A stretch of 7,985 bases of DNA from Opitutus sp. GAS368 (GTDB taxonomy: Bacteria > Verrucomicrobiota > Verrucomicrobiia > Opitutales > Opitutaceae). Made by a program: the position numbers and the translations under genes. The DNA is taken from NCBI GenBank assembly GCA_945861235.1, contig CAMATV010000137.1, forward strand, positions 1 through 7,985, read 5' to 3'. This document shows, piece by piece, positions 1 to 6,728 of this stretch; position 1 is the first letter of the stretch; each line of letters starts with the position of its first letter. The notes below the pieces were generated by a model that saw only the letters and a program-made list of their open reading frames with translations, did no database searches and was not told where the DNA came from.

Positions 1-212
1 GCGGCGGTGTGGCGGGCGGCGTCGGGGGGATTGATGGCGCGGGTGGTGGAGGCGATCCAGTCCTCGGGGAAGTGGGTGTCGGCGGGGGAGAATGCGGGCA
101 CAGGGACGTGCCCGCCCACCTCGGAGGCGAGTTGGTCGAGGGTGCGGCCGCCGAGATAGGTGCGCCAGACGCGATTGGGCGGGAGGCGCAGGATTTTTCC
201 GTGAGGAGCCAT
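1..212 (-). CDS. manA: Class I mannose-6-phosphate isomerase, N-terminal part (runs off the left edge)
   Basis: The reading frame starts at an ATG at 212-210 and stays open to the window edge (70 codons); the C-terminal part lies outside. Visible landmarks are RVWRTYLGG at residues 14-22 and FPEDWIAS at residues 48-55. They match the N-terminal layout of class I (cupin-type) phosphomannose isomerases, where a tryptophan and glycine-glycine segment is followed by a PE-W-S motif. Enzymes of this family interconvert mannose 6-phosphate and fructose 6-phosphate in the cytoplasm, using zinc; the zinc ligands would lie further downstream and cannot be checked here. The ATG is 9 nt after the stop of the preceding small ORF and has no purine-rich ribosome site; the bases before it read TCCTCC instead. 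It is probably the distal gene of a unit with the DUF1343 lipoprotein gene. A related sugar-phosphate isomerase or an inactive cupin homologue is possible. Confidence 0.72.
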   Translation of the reverse strand, partial: MAPHGKILRLPPNRVWRTYLGGRTLDQLASEVGGHVPVPAFSPADTHFPEDWIASTTRAINPPDAARHTA

Positions 213-221
213 GGTGGAGGA

Positions 222-542
222 TTAGGCGGAGGGATGGAGTTTCGTCGAGGCATACGCGCTCAACACCAGCCGTGCGCCGATCACGATGACCAGGCCGCCA
301 CCACCGAGGAAGGCGAGGCCGCCGACGAGGGCATGGGGAATGAACGCGAGCAGGCCGGCGGCGTGCGGGGAGAAAGCCCGTGGGAGTTGTGAGATCGGTG
401 GGGGCGGGACGGGATGGTGGTTCGGGAATCCCCTCGGATTCTTCGCCGGGCTCAGAGGGACAAGACGGGTCAGCGGTAGAGCCAGTATTTTTGGCTCTGC
501 TGCTGGTAGATTTTCGCCTGCTCCCGCCACTGTTTGAGCCAC
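222..542 (-). CDS. Hypothetical small membrane protein (doubtful ORF)
   Basis: I do not recognise this product. The frame gives up to 106 residues. The N-terminal half is rich in proline and unstructured in appearance (PVPPPP at residues 44-49). Residues 62-97 form a strongly hydrophobic, glycine-rich stretch long enough for one or two membrane passes, followed by a short polar tail. The only good start in frame is the ATG at 542-540, which puts the first 24 codons over the end of the DUF1343 gene; a GTG at 530 is an alternative. Outside the overlap, third codon positions are mostly G or C, as in the neighbouring genes. The ORF fills the otherwise empty 470-222 interval and stops 9 nt before manA, suggesting translational coupling. 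Against it: no recognisable family, no ribosome site, and high-GC DNA readily produces spurious ORFs. Confidence 0.38.
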   Translation of the reverse strand: MAQTVAGAGENLPAAEPKILALPLTRLVPLSPAKNPRGFPNHHPVPPPPISQLPRAFSPHAAGLLAFIPHALVGGLAFLGGGGLVIVIGARLVLSAYASTKLHPSA

Positions 543-1840
543 CGCTCGATATCGGTGTTTTTGCCGTTGGCGGCGAGGTCATTGAAGAACGCGCGCGAGC
601 CCATCAGATTGAGAAACAGGCTGCGTTGCGGAGTGGGGGCGAAGGTAAACGGATTTCTAGGTTCCAGTTTACAGGCGAGCCGCATGAGATGGAAATTCAG
701 CTCGGTGGGGCGCCAGGCGTCGTAGTCGCGGATCTCGATGTAGAGTCCGGTGCCGGCTTTGCCGGTCTTGGTGTTGGGCGCGCTGACGCGGCGGAAGTCG
801 ATGCCGGGGAGTTTGAGGGCCCGTAGTTCTTTTTCGTAGACGTCGATCTTGGTCGTGAGGTGAAGCACGCCGCGGAACTGATATTGCGAACCCACGCCGT
901 GTTTGAAGCCACCGAGTTCGCAGCCGAGGCCGGTCATCGGGTAGCCCTTGACGGCTTCGAAATCCGAGATGAGTGGCGAGGTGGGGATCCAGGTGAGGCC
1001 GGTCTCGGTCCAGCGCATCGAGCGGGTCCAGCCGCGCATAGGGATGACGGTGAGTTTGCCTTTCGTGCGTTGGGCGTCGGTGAGGGCGTGACGGCCGGGT
1101 GCCTCGGGGGCGTCTTTCGTCATGCGGGCGAGTTCGCCCATGGTGAGACCGTGCACGTAGGGGACGCGGAAGGCGCCAACGTAGCTCAGGAGGTCGGCGT
1201 CCATGGGCGGGCCGTCGGCCTTGAGGCCGCCCAGAGGATTGGGGCGATCGAGGATAATGATTTCGACGCCGTATTCGAAGCAGGCGGACATGGCGCCCTT
1301 CATGGCGCTGATAAACGTGTAGCTGCGTGTGCCGATGTCCTGCAGATCGACGACAAGGGCGTCGAGGTCCTGGAGCTGGATTTTGGTAGGCTTACGAGTC
1401 TTGCCGTCGTAGAGCGTCCGGACGGGGAGGCCGGTACGTTTGTCGATGTAGTCGTTGAAGTTTTTCCCGGCGGAAAATTCGCCGTTGATGCCATGCTCGA
1501 CGGCGAAAAGGGCGACGAGTTTGACGCCGGGAGCGCGGCGGAGGATATCGGCGGTGGGAATGCCGCGGCGATTGACACCTGCAGGATGCGTGAGGAGGCC
1601 GAGGCGTTTGCCTTTCACGGCGGCGAAACCGTCGGCTTCGAGGACGTCGATGCCGAGGAGGAACGGACTGGATTTTTCTACCGGCGCGGGCGGCGGCGTG
1701 ACCGTGATCTGCGGGGTGACGAACGGTGCGGTGGGCTTCGGAGTCGGCGGCTGGCTCGCGCTGCAACCGAAGAGGCCGAGCAGCGTCACGAGGAGCGGGA
1801 GCAGAGGCTGGAGGAACGGGAGACGGAGCGCGCCGAGCAT
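470..1840 (-). CDS. DUF1343 / NamZ-family lipoprotein, probable exo-acting amino-sugar hydrolase
   Basis: This 456-residue protein has a lipoprotein signal: a hydrophobic segment from about residue 3 to 22 ending in the lipobox LFGC, with Cys26 as the likely lipidated residue. A proline-rich linker (about 31-54) leads into a DUF1343 domain starting near residue 61. Family landmarks are LLTHPAG (82-88), AVEHGINGEFSAG (113-125), DLQDIGTRSYTF (165-176) and DRPNPLGG (198-205). The family includes the exo-beta-N-acetylmuramidase NamZ, which releases N-acetylmuramic acid from peptidoglycan fragments; a glutamate in the EHG motif (Glu115 here) is the expected key acid. The ATG at 1840 was chosen over a GTG at 1924 because it puts a clean signal peptide at the N-terminus. 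The central motif around residues 301-323 differs from the usual family sequence, so substrate specificity is uncertain. The protein likely sits in the periplasm or on the outer membrane. The next genes are a small ORF and manA. Confidence 0.88.
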   Translation of the reverse strand: MLGALRLPFLQPLLPLLVTLLGLFGCSASQPPTPKPTAPFVTPQITVTPPPAPVEKSSPFLLGIDVLEADGFAAVKGKRLGLLTHPAGVNRRGIPTADILRRAPGVKLVALFAVEHGINGEFSAGKNFNDYIDKRTGLPVRTLYDGKTRKPTKIQLQDLDALVVDLQDIGTRSYTFISAMKGAMSACFEYGVEIIILDRPNPLGGLKADGPPMDADLLSYVGAFRVPYVHGLTMGELARMTKDAPEAPGRHALTDAQRTKGKLTVIPMRGWTRSMRWTETGLTWIPTSPLISDFEAVKGYPMTGLGCELGGFKHGVGSQYQFRGVLHLTTKIDVYEKELRALKLPGIDFRRVSAPNTKTGKAGTGLYIEIRDYDAWRPTELNFHLMRLACKLEPRNPFTFAPTPQRSLFLNLMGSRAFFNDLAANGKNTDIERWLKQWREQAKIYQQQSQKYWLYR

Positions 1841-1888
1841 AAAGGTGCTGGAGAGTGGGCTGCGCAGCGGGGCGCGGTCACGTCCAAA

Positions 1889-1905
1889 AGCGCACTGAAA
1901 GTGCG
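1889..1905 (-). terminator. Probable Rho-independent terminator after the glycerate kinase gene
   Basis: A perfect 6-bp stem, CGCACT / AGTGCG, with a 3-nt loop lies at 1891-1905. Read on the minus strand it is followed by CTTTT, a short T tract. It sits about 90 nt after the glycerate kinase stop and before the DUF1343 start, so it would separate these two transcription units. The stem is short and the T tract has only four Ts, so it could be a weak terminator or just a small palindromic repeat. Confidence 0.45.
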
Positions 1906-1995
1906 AAGAGCGTGCTGAACGCACGGATGAGCGTCAGACGGGATGGCGGGTTTTTTCGCCCGCTAGGTTACAGATGATGGACGCGCGAAGGGCGG

Positions 1996-3240
1996 TCAGA
2001 GGGACTGGCGGACGGCGGCGGTGAGGAGTTCGGGGGCTGCGCGCAGGGCTTGGGCGAGCGGGGTGCCGGCGGGCGTGATCGCGTGAAGGGTGAGGTGGGC
2101 GCGGGGTGTGAGCGTGGAGACGGCACCGGCGAAGACGTGGACGGGTTTGCCGAGGGCGAGAGCGCGGGCGGCGACGGCGCCGGGACCTTTGCCGGTGAGC
2201 GAGGTGTCGTCGAAGCTGCCTTCGCCGGTGATAACCAGATCGGCGGCGGCGAGTTTCCGTTCGAGGTCGAGCCATGCGGAGACGAGATCGAACCCCGGGA
2301 GGAGTTTCGCATCGGCGGCCGCCATGAGGCCGAAGGAAATGCCGCCGGCGGCCCCGGCGCCGGGGAGGTCCATGAGAGCGTTGGGGCGGCCGGTGTGCGC
2401 GCAGAGGAGGAGGGCGAGGCGCGCGCATTCGTGATCGAGGCGGGCGAGGTCGGCTGGGCGCAGGCCTTTTTGTGGGCCGTAAGTGGCGGCGGCCCCGCGG
2501 GGACCGAGGAGGGGATTGGTGACGTCGCAGGCGATGCGGATCGGTGGGAGCGGGTCGGTAGGAAAGGAGCCGGAGGAGACGGGGCGGGAGGGGAAGGGGA
2601 CGGGGTTTGGGGTCTGGGGTCTGGGGAGGGAAAGGCAGCCGGTGAGGTGGACGACGCGGGGCCAGTGGGCGGGGATGGGAGGGGAGACGCGCGCATCGTC
2701 GGCGGAGTGACAGGTGAGGCCGAGGGCGGCGAGGGCGCCGAGGCCGAGGTCGCTCGTGGCGCTGCCGCCGACGCCGAGGAGAATGGCGGCGACGCCGGGG
2801 CGGGCGGCGGCGAGACGGATGAGTTCGCCGGTGCCGAGGGTCGTGGTGTGCCACGGGTCGCGTTGGTCGGGGGCGAGGAGGGCGAGGCCGGAGGCGGTGG
2901 CCATCTCCACGACCGCGACGGTCGGTGGAATGTCCAATGAACAATGACCCATGTCCAATGACAGGAGGGTGCGGGCGGGGCTGGGAATGTTGGCGAGGGG
3001 GACGAAGCCGATCGTGGCGAGCGTGGGGGTGCCCCGGGGGCCGGTGACGGTGTGCGTTTCAACGGTGCCGCCGGCGGCGCGGGTGAGGATTTCGCAAAAG
3101 CCTTCACCGCCGTCGGCGAGCGGGCAGAGGTCGAGCGTCCAATCGGGGTGGCGTTCGCGCAGGGCGGCGGCGGTGAGTTCGCACGCGTGCGGCGCGGTGA
3201 GCGAATCTTTGAATTTGTCGAAAGCGAGGAGGACGTGCAT
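1996..3240 (-). CDS. Glycerate kinase (GlxK/GarK family) with two low-complexity insertions
   Basis: This 414-residue protein phosphorylates glycerate with ATP in the cytoplasm, feeding glyoxylate, serine or sugar-acid carbon into lower glycolysis. Family motifs appear in order: FDKFKDSL (7-14), DGGEG (43-47), GVGGSATSDLGLG (156-168), CDVTNPLLGP (238-247), YGPQKG (254-259), PGAGAAGG (293-300) and VITGEGSFDDTSLTGKGP (336-353). The ATG at 3240 starts the typical first strand. All the motifs I know for the family are present, so the enzyme is probably active. It is longer than the usual roughly 380 residues because of extra peptide at about 92-106 and 204-233; both extras are encoded by repeat-like DNA. 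Members of the family make either 2- or 3-phosphoglycerate, and the sequence alone does not show which. No purine-rich ribosome site precedes the start. A repeat cluster lies immediately upstream and a hairpin about 90 nt downstream, so it is probably transcribed alone. Confidence 0.95.
   Translation of the reverse strand: MHVLLAFDKFKDSLTAPHACELTAAALRERHPDWTLDLCPLADGGEGFCEILTRAAGGTVETHTVTGPRGTPTLATIGFVPLANIPSPARTLLSLDMGHCSLDIPPTVAVVEMATASGLALLAPDQRDPWHTTTLGTGELIRLAAARPGVAAILLGVGGSATSDLGLGALAALGLTCHSADDARVSPPIPAHWPRVVHLTGCLSLPRPQTPNPVPFPSRPVSSGSFPTDPLPPIRIACDVTNPLLGPRGAAATYGPQKGLRPADLARLDHECARLALLLCAHTGRPNALMDLPGAGAAGGISFGLMAAADAKLLPGFDLVSAWLDLERKLAAADLVITGEGSFDDTSLTGKGPGAVAARALALGKPVHVFAGAVSTLTPRAHLTLHAITPAGTPLAQALRAAPELLTAAVRQSL
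2602..2626 (+). repeat. 7-bp G-rich tandem repeat with perfect G-quadruplex pattern, inside the glycerate kinase gene
   Basis: The plus strand shows four runs of four G separated by three-base loops: GGGG-TTT-GGGG-TCT-GGGG-TCT-GGGG. This is 3.6 copies of a GGGGTYT unit and fits the canonical intramolecular G-quadruplex pattern. The plus strand is the template strand of the glycerate kinase gene. On the coding strand it becomes a C-rich tract encoding residues 206-213 (PRPQTPNP). Confidence 0.85.
2929..2961. repeat. AT-richer direct repeat inserted in the glycerate kinase coding sequence
   Basis: The 11-bp word ATGTCCAATGA occurs perfectly twice, at 2930-2940 and 2951-2961, with a related ACAATGA between them. 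The patch is clearly AT-richer than the surrounding gene. It encodes residues 94-104, in which SLD occurs twice (SLDM at 94-97 and SLDI at 101-104), and it keeps the reading frame. Words of this TCATTGGACAT type are usually seen in intergenic repeats, as far as I recall. Confidence 0.75.
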
Positions 3241-3250
3241 GGAGCGCGGG

Positions 3251-3291
3251 TCAGAGGGATTGCCGCGTCGCCTGCGGCTCCGAGCAATGAC
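3251..3291 (-). repeat. Intergenic hairpin element of the GTCATTGC...GCAATCC type
   Basis: Read on the minus strand, this element begins with GTCATTGCTCGGAGC and ends in GACGCGGCAATCCCTCTGA. The outer arms ATTGC and GCAAT (3284-3288 and 3259-3263) are complementary, with further GC-rich pairing possible between them. The pattern resembles a short element repeated in intergenic DNA of many bacterial genomes (the CATTGCGAGGAGC...GCAATC type). It ends 11 nt before the glycerate kinase ATG, so it would lie in the promoter or 5' untranslated leader. Confidence 0.6.
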
Positions 3292-3404
3292 AAAACGTGG
3301 GTCGGCTTGCTGGCGCTCGCCGCTACGGGGTGGGGCGTGGGTCGGCTTGCTGGCGCTCGCTGTTACGGGGCGCTCGCTGTTACGGGGTGCTCGAGGCTAC
3401 GGGG
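3291..3404 (-). repeat. Cluster of degenerate direct repeats upstream of glycerate kinase
   Basis: On the minus strand four units begin with CCCCGTA, at 3404, 3387, 3370 and 3330. The two long copies (3370-3331 and 3330-3291) have a 40-bp period; their first 35 bp (3370-3336 and 3330-3296) are nearly identical, differing only in the bases just after CCCCGTA. The two shorter copies (3404-3388 and 3387-3371) have a 17-bp period and hold only the head of the unit. Each head contains a GTAG or GTAA tetranucleotide followed by C..CGAGC. The layout suggests partial tandem duplications of a REP-like intergenic element. No ORF with family resemblance crosses this stretch. Confidence 0.8.
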
Positions 3405-3420
3405 CGCGATTGGCTAGAAA

Positions 3421-3438
3421 GGCGGACTGCAGTCCGCC
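3421..3438 (-). terminator. Probable Rho-independent terminator of the TonB receptor gene
   Basis: A perfect 18-bp palindrome, GGCGGACTGCAGTCCGCC, begins 5 nt after the receptor stop codon (3446-3444). On the minus strand it is followed by TTTCT. A transcript could fold into a stem of up to 7-8 bp with a tight loop and a short U-rich tail. It could also be a protein-binding palindrome, but its position right behind the stop favours termination. Confidence 0.6.
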
Positions 3439-3443
3439 GAATC

Positions 3444-6400
3444 TTAGAAGCCGCCGGTGACGCCGGCGGTGTAGGTGAAGCCGAGGTTGTTCGCGATGGC
3501 GAAGCGGCTCCAGTCGGGGGCGCCGTCGACGACGCGGTAGCGTGTCTTTTGGGCGTTGGTGACGTTGCGGCCGGAGACGAAGAGACGGGCCCAGCGGGTG
3601 ACGCTGTATTCGACGCTGAAATCGACGGTCGTGTAGGGCGGGAAAAAGCTGTCGCCGCGGATGGCGGGATTGGTCGCAGACGCGGCGATGTCGAGCCGCT
3701 GGCGATAGACGCGGCCGTTGCGGATGACGCCGACGGTGGCGCCGAGTTTGCCCCGATTGTAACGCACCGAACTCTTGAACTGGTTTTCGTAGTAGTTCTG
3801 GAAATCGCTGCCGATATTGCCGGCGGTATAGTTGAAACGTGCGAGGTGGTTGTGGTTGAAGCTGGCGGTGAGACTCAGGCCCTTGGCGAAGGCGGGGAGC
3901 CAGTGGTCGAGGGGCTGGCGGATGGAGAGCTCCTCGCCGTTGACCTGGCCGATGCCCCGGTTGATCCACGTGGTGCTCTGGAAATTGAGGAACGACGGTT
4001 CGAGATCGAGGGCGGCGAGTTTTTCGGGCGTATCCAGAAGTATGAGCTGCTGCACCTGGACGTTTTTGATGTCTTTGAGGAAACCACCGAGGCTGATGAC
4101 GCCGCCTTGTGCGGTGTAGTATTCGCAGTGGACCTCGTAATTATTGGCGGACCAAGGGCGGAGCGCGGGGTTGGGGCGGTTGGCGGTACCGACGGCGAGA
4201 CCGGCGTAGGTGCCGGTGGTGACGGGATTGTAGTCGAGACTCGTGCTCGGGATAATCGCGCGGCCGAAACGATTTTTGGCCTGTGTCTTGGCCCAGCCGA
4301 TACGGAAGAGGAGGTTTTCGCGGAGGCTGTAGTTGAGCTGGAGGCTCGGGAAGTAGCCCTCGTTTTGGCCGGTGCCGCGCGCGCCCTTGCGCACGTAGCG
4401 GGCTTGGTTGCCGGCGAGACTTTGATCGACGAGGCCGCGGCTTGTCACGTAGCGCGCGCCGCGGTCGAGGCTGCCGAGGGCGACGGCTGCGGCGCGTTCG
4501 TAGCGCACGCCGCCGGAGTAGGTGAGGCGGTTGCGGAAAAGTGCGCCGCTGAACTCAAGCCATGGGGCGGACGTGCGCTCGTTGACCTCGTAGGGCTCGG
4601 TGGTCGAGAAGCGGTAGGACTCGGCGTCGCGGTATTGAAACCAATCGGGATGCGCTTGGTAGAGCGCGTAGAGGCGCCGCATACTTGTGCGCGTGACGGC
4701 GGGGAAATCGTAGTAGGTGTCGCGTTCGGGGAGGACATTGACGGCGGCGATCTGCGCGGCGTGGTCATCGGCGGTCGCAGCGAGGTGGTCGGGGCCGACG
4801 AAGGTCCAGAGGTTGGAATCGTAGCGCTGCACGTTGCGGAAAAGTTCGTCGAAGTCGTAGCCGAGGCGGACGGAGAAAGGGTTCTGGGCGATTGAAAACG
4901 TGCGTTTGGCGCGGAGGCGGAGGGCGGCGATGGACTCCTCGGTTTTACCGGTGCGGGAGACGGCGCCGCCGATCGTCATGTTGGCGGGGTCCTGCCAATT
5001 GATCTCGGGGCCGCTGCTCGCAGCGGTGGTGCCAATGGCGGGGGTGAAGGCGAGGGACTTGATGGTGCGGGCGTTGAACTGGGGCCCGTTGTCGAGGAAG
5101 TTGAGGGTGATGAGTTGGCGGGAAGCGGTGCCGGTGCCGAGGCCCGTCAGCGGGAGCGTGGAGCCGGAGAGTGTGTTGCTGCCGAAGAAGCCGTCGTCGG
5201 TGTCGCGGAACGTATGTCGCGAGCGGGAGAACGAGCCGGCGGCGTTGAGCTGCCAGTCCCCGCGGCGCCATTCAGAATCAAGGGCGTTCGTGAACGTATC
5301 TTTTGTTCCATTACGCCACGCTTCGCGCAGGTCGTAACGGATGGAGCCGGTGCCGAGATTGCCGTAGACGGAGCGCTCGTCGTTGGTGCCGGGGGCGCCC
5401 AGCGGGGCGTCGAGGACGGCGGCGGTCACGGCGGTACTCTGCGCACCGGTGTTCCAAGTGAAACGAATGTCGTCGCCCGCGCGCTCCTGGTAACGGCCGC
5501 CGCTGATGGAGTAGGCCACTTTGAGCTCGCGCGTCGGCTTCCAGTCGAATTTGGCGGACGCGCTGTCGGTGACATCCTGTTTCGGATTGTCGTGCAGCCC
5601 CTCGGTGGTCGGGAGCGGATTGGAGGCGCTGACGGTGGTGAGCGGTTTGCCGGCGGCGAGGCGGGCGCGGGCGGCGGCGGCCTGATCGGCGGTACCGAAA
5701 TTCACTGTGGGAAAGGACCAGTGCACGCGGGCGAGTACGTCGTTGTGGTTAAACGTGAGCGCGTAACCGAAAGTCTTGGACACGGGATCGGTCCAGGTGG
5801 CCTTGAGATTGGGGCGCCAGCCGGGGACGCGGGTGTCGCGGATGCCGGAGCGGGCGCCGAGGGCGAAGGATTCGTGGTCGGTGGTGAAGAGGGCGTTGTA
5901 AGTGAAACGGGCGCGGCTCGCTTCGAAGGCGGAGCGGCGGATCATGTTTACGGAGCCGCCGATCGCGTTGGCGCTGTCTTCCGGTGTGCGGAGGAGGCGG
6001 ACCTCGACGCGCGAGATGTCGGCCGAGGAGGAGCCCATCATCTCGAAATTGCGGTCGCGGTTGCCGGTGCCGAGCGTGGAGGTGGAGGCGGAGGCGGTGG
6101 GCAGGCCGTCGAAGCGGATCTCGGTGTTGACGGCGTCGAAACCGCGCACGCTGACGCCGACGATGTTATTGGCAAAATACTCCACGCTGACGCCGGGGAG
6201 CCATTTCATGAGTTCGCCGGGATTGGAATCGGGGAGCGTGCCGAACTGATCGGCGGAGATGACGCTCTTCTGGCTGAGGCCGACGCGCTGCTCGTTGACG
6301 GCGATGGCGGCGGCATCGGTTTCTTTCTTCGATTGCACGGTGAAGGCGTCCATTTTCACGGTGGAGTTGGTTTCCCCGTAGCGGGCCTGACTGGCGAGGG

Positions 6401-6728
6401 TGATGTCGCGTTGCGCGGTTTGGCCGGCGGTGATGGTGAGGGGGACTTCCTGATCGTCGAACCCGGCGAAGCGCACGCGGAGGGTGGCGGCGCCGGCGGG
6501 CACACCGGCGAGGCGGAACGTGCCACTCTCATCGGTGAGGGCGACGAACTCGGTGCCCTTGAGGGAGACGCGGGCGTTGTTGAGGTAGTCGCCGGAGACG
6601 GCGTTTTTCACGCGGCCCTCGATGGTGCCGGTCGTGGCCGTGGGAGTTTGTGCGCGGGTGCCGAGCGTGAGGGCGAGCGAGAGGCACGCGGCGAAGGCAA
6701 GGCGGAGGAGGGGGCGGAGGGTAGGCAT
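3444..6728 (-). CDS. TonB-dependent outer-membrane receptor with N-terminal carboxypeptidase-regulatory-like domain
   Basis: This 1094-residue protein is an outer-membrane transporter that takes up a ligand using energy passed on by TonB/ExbBD. It has a signal peptide (residues 1-26, cleavage expected after TRA). A carboxypeptidase-regulatory-like beta-sandwich follows at about 34-110 (GTIEGRV start, DESGTFRLAGVPAG in the middle). Next come a KMDAFTV segment near 125-131 that may serve as TonB box, and a plug domain to about 265, with DAAAIAVNEQR, LPGVSVEY, VSVRGF and IGGSVNM. The remaining 800 or so residues form the beta-barrel, ending in phenylalanine as outer-membrane barrels usually do. 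The ATG at 6728 is preferred over a TTG at 6767 because it places the signal peptide at the N-terminus. The plug resembles the TonB-Xanth-Caul-type receptors common in Verrucomicrobia. The substrate cannot be read from the sequence, and no transport or SusD-like partner lies in the window. It appears to be transcribed singly between two hairpins. Confidence 0.95.
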   Translation of the reverse strand: MPTLRPLLRLAFAACLSLALTLGTRAQTPTATTGTIEGRVKNAVSGDYLNNARVSLKGTEFVALTDESGTFRLAGVPAGAATLRVRFAGFDDQEVPLTITAGQTAQRDITLASQARYGETNSTVKMDAFTVQSKKETDAAAIAVNEQRVGLSQKSVISADQFGTLPDSNPGELMKWLPGVSVEYFANNIVGVSVRGFDAVNTEIRFDGLPTASASTSTLGTGNRDRNFEMMGSSSADISRVEVRLLRTPEDSANAIGGSVNMIRRSAFEASRARFTYNALFTTDHESFALGARSGIRDTRVPGWRPNLKATWTDPVSKTFGYALTFNHNDVLARVHWSFPTVNFGTADQAAAARARLAAGKPLTTVSASNPLPTTEGLHDNPKQDVTDSASAKFDWKPTRELKVAYSISGGRYQERAGDDIRFTWNTGAQSTAVTAAVLDAPLGAPGTNDERSVYGNLGTGSIRYDLREAWRNGTKDTFTNALDSEWRRGDWQLNAAGSFSRSRHTFRDTDDGFFGSNTLSGSTLPLTGLGTGTASRQLITLNFLDNGPQFNARTIKSLAFTPAIGTTAASSGPEINWQDPANMTIGGAVSRTGKTEESIAALRLRAKRTFSIAQNPFSVRLGYDFDELFRNVQRYDSNLWTFVGPDHLAATADDHAAQIAAVNVLPERDTYYDFPAVTRTSMRRLYALYQAHPDWFQYRDAESYRFSTTEPYEVNERTSAPWLEFSGALFRNRLTYSGGVRYERAAAVALGSLDRGARYVTSRGLVDQSLAGNQARYVRKGARGTGQNEGYFPSLQLNYSLRENLLFRIGWAKTQAKNRFGRAIIPSTSLDYNPVTTGTYAGLAVGTANRPNPALRPWSANNYEVHCEYYTAQGGVISLGGFLKDIKNVQVQQLILLDTPEKLAALDLEPSFLNFQSTTWINRGIGQVNGEELSIRQPLDHWLPAFAKGLSLTASFNHNHLARFNYTAGNIGSDFQNYYENQFKSSVRYNRGKLGATVGVIRNGRVYRQRLDIAASATNPAIRGDSFFPPYTTVDFSVEYSVTRWARLFVSGRNVTNAQKTRYRVVDGAPDWSRFAIANNLGFTYTAGVTGGF

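Noticed and set aside
860..1918. Plus-strand ORF of 352 codons
   Set aside because: Antisense shadow of the DUF1343 lipoprotein gene, which shows clear conserved motifs on the minus strand.
1841..1924. Longer start for the DUF1343 protein at a GTG at 1924
   Set aside because: It would add 28 polar and basic residues in front of an otherwise complete lipoprotein signal, and would run through the palindrome at 1891-1905.
1946..1963. Hairpin GCGGG-(8 nt)-CCCGC downstream of glycerate kinase
   Set aside because: The T/A run lies in the loop and not behind the stem, so it does not look like a Rho-independent terminator, and a 5-bp stem is common by chance in GC-rich DNA.
1968..3293. Minus-strand ORFs in other frames over the glycerate kinase gene (441 and 336 codons)
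   Set aside because: They are rich in Pro, Ser and Arg, without motifs, while the overlapping frame encodes the complete set of glycerate kinase motifs.
3291..3404. CRISPR array
   Set aside because: The repeats are degenerate, few, and abut one another at 40-bp and 17-bp spacing without unique spacers; no cas gene is present.
3297..4895. Long plus-strand ORF of 532 codons
   Set aside because: It lies antisense to the TonB receptor and has a composition dominated by Ala, Gly, Glu, Val and Asp, as expected from the complement of a high-GC gene. No family motif is visible.
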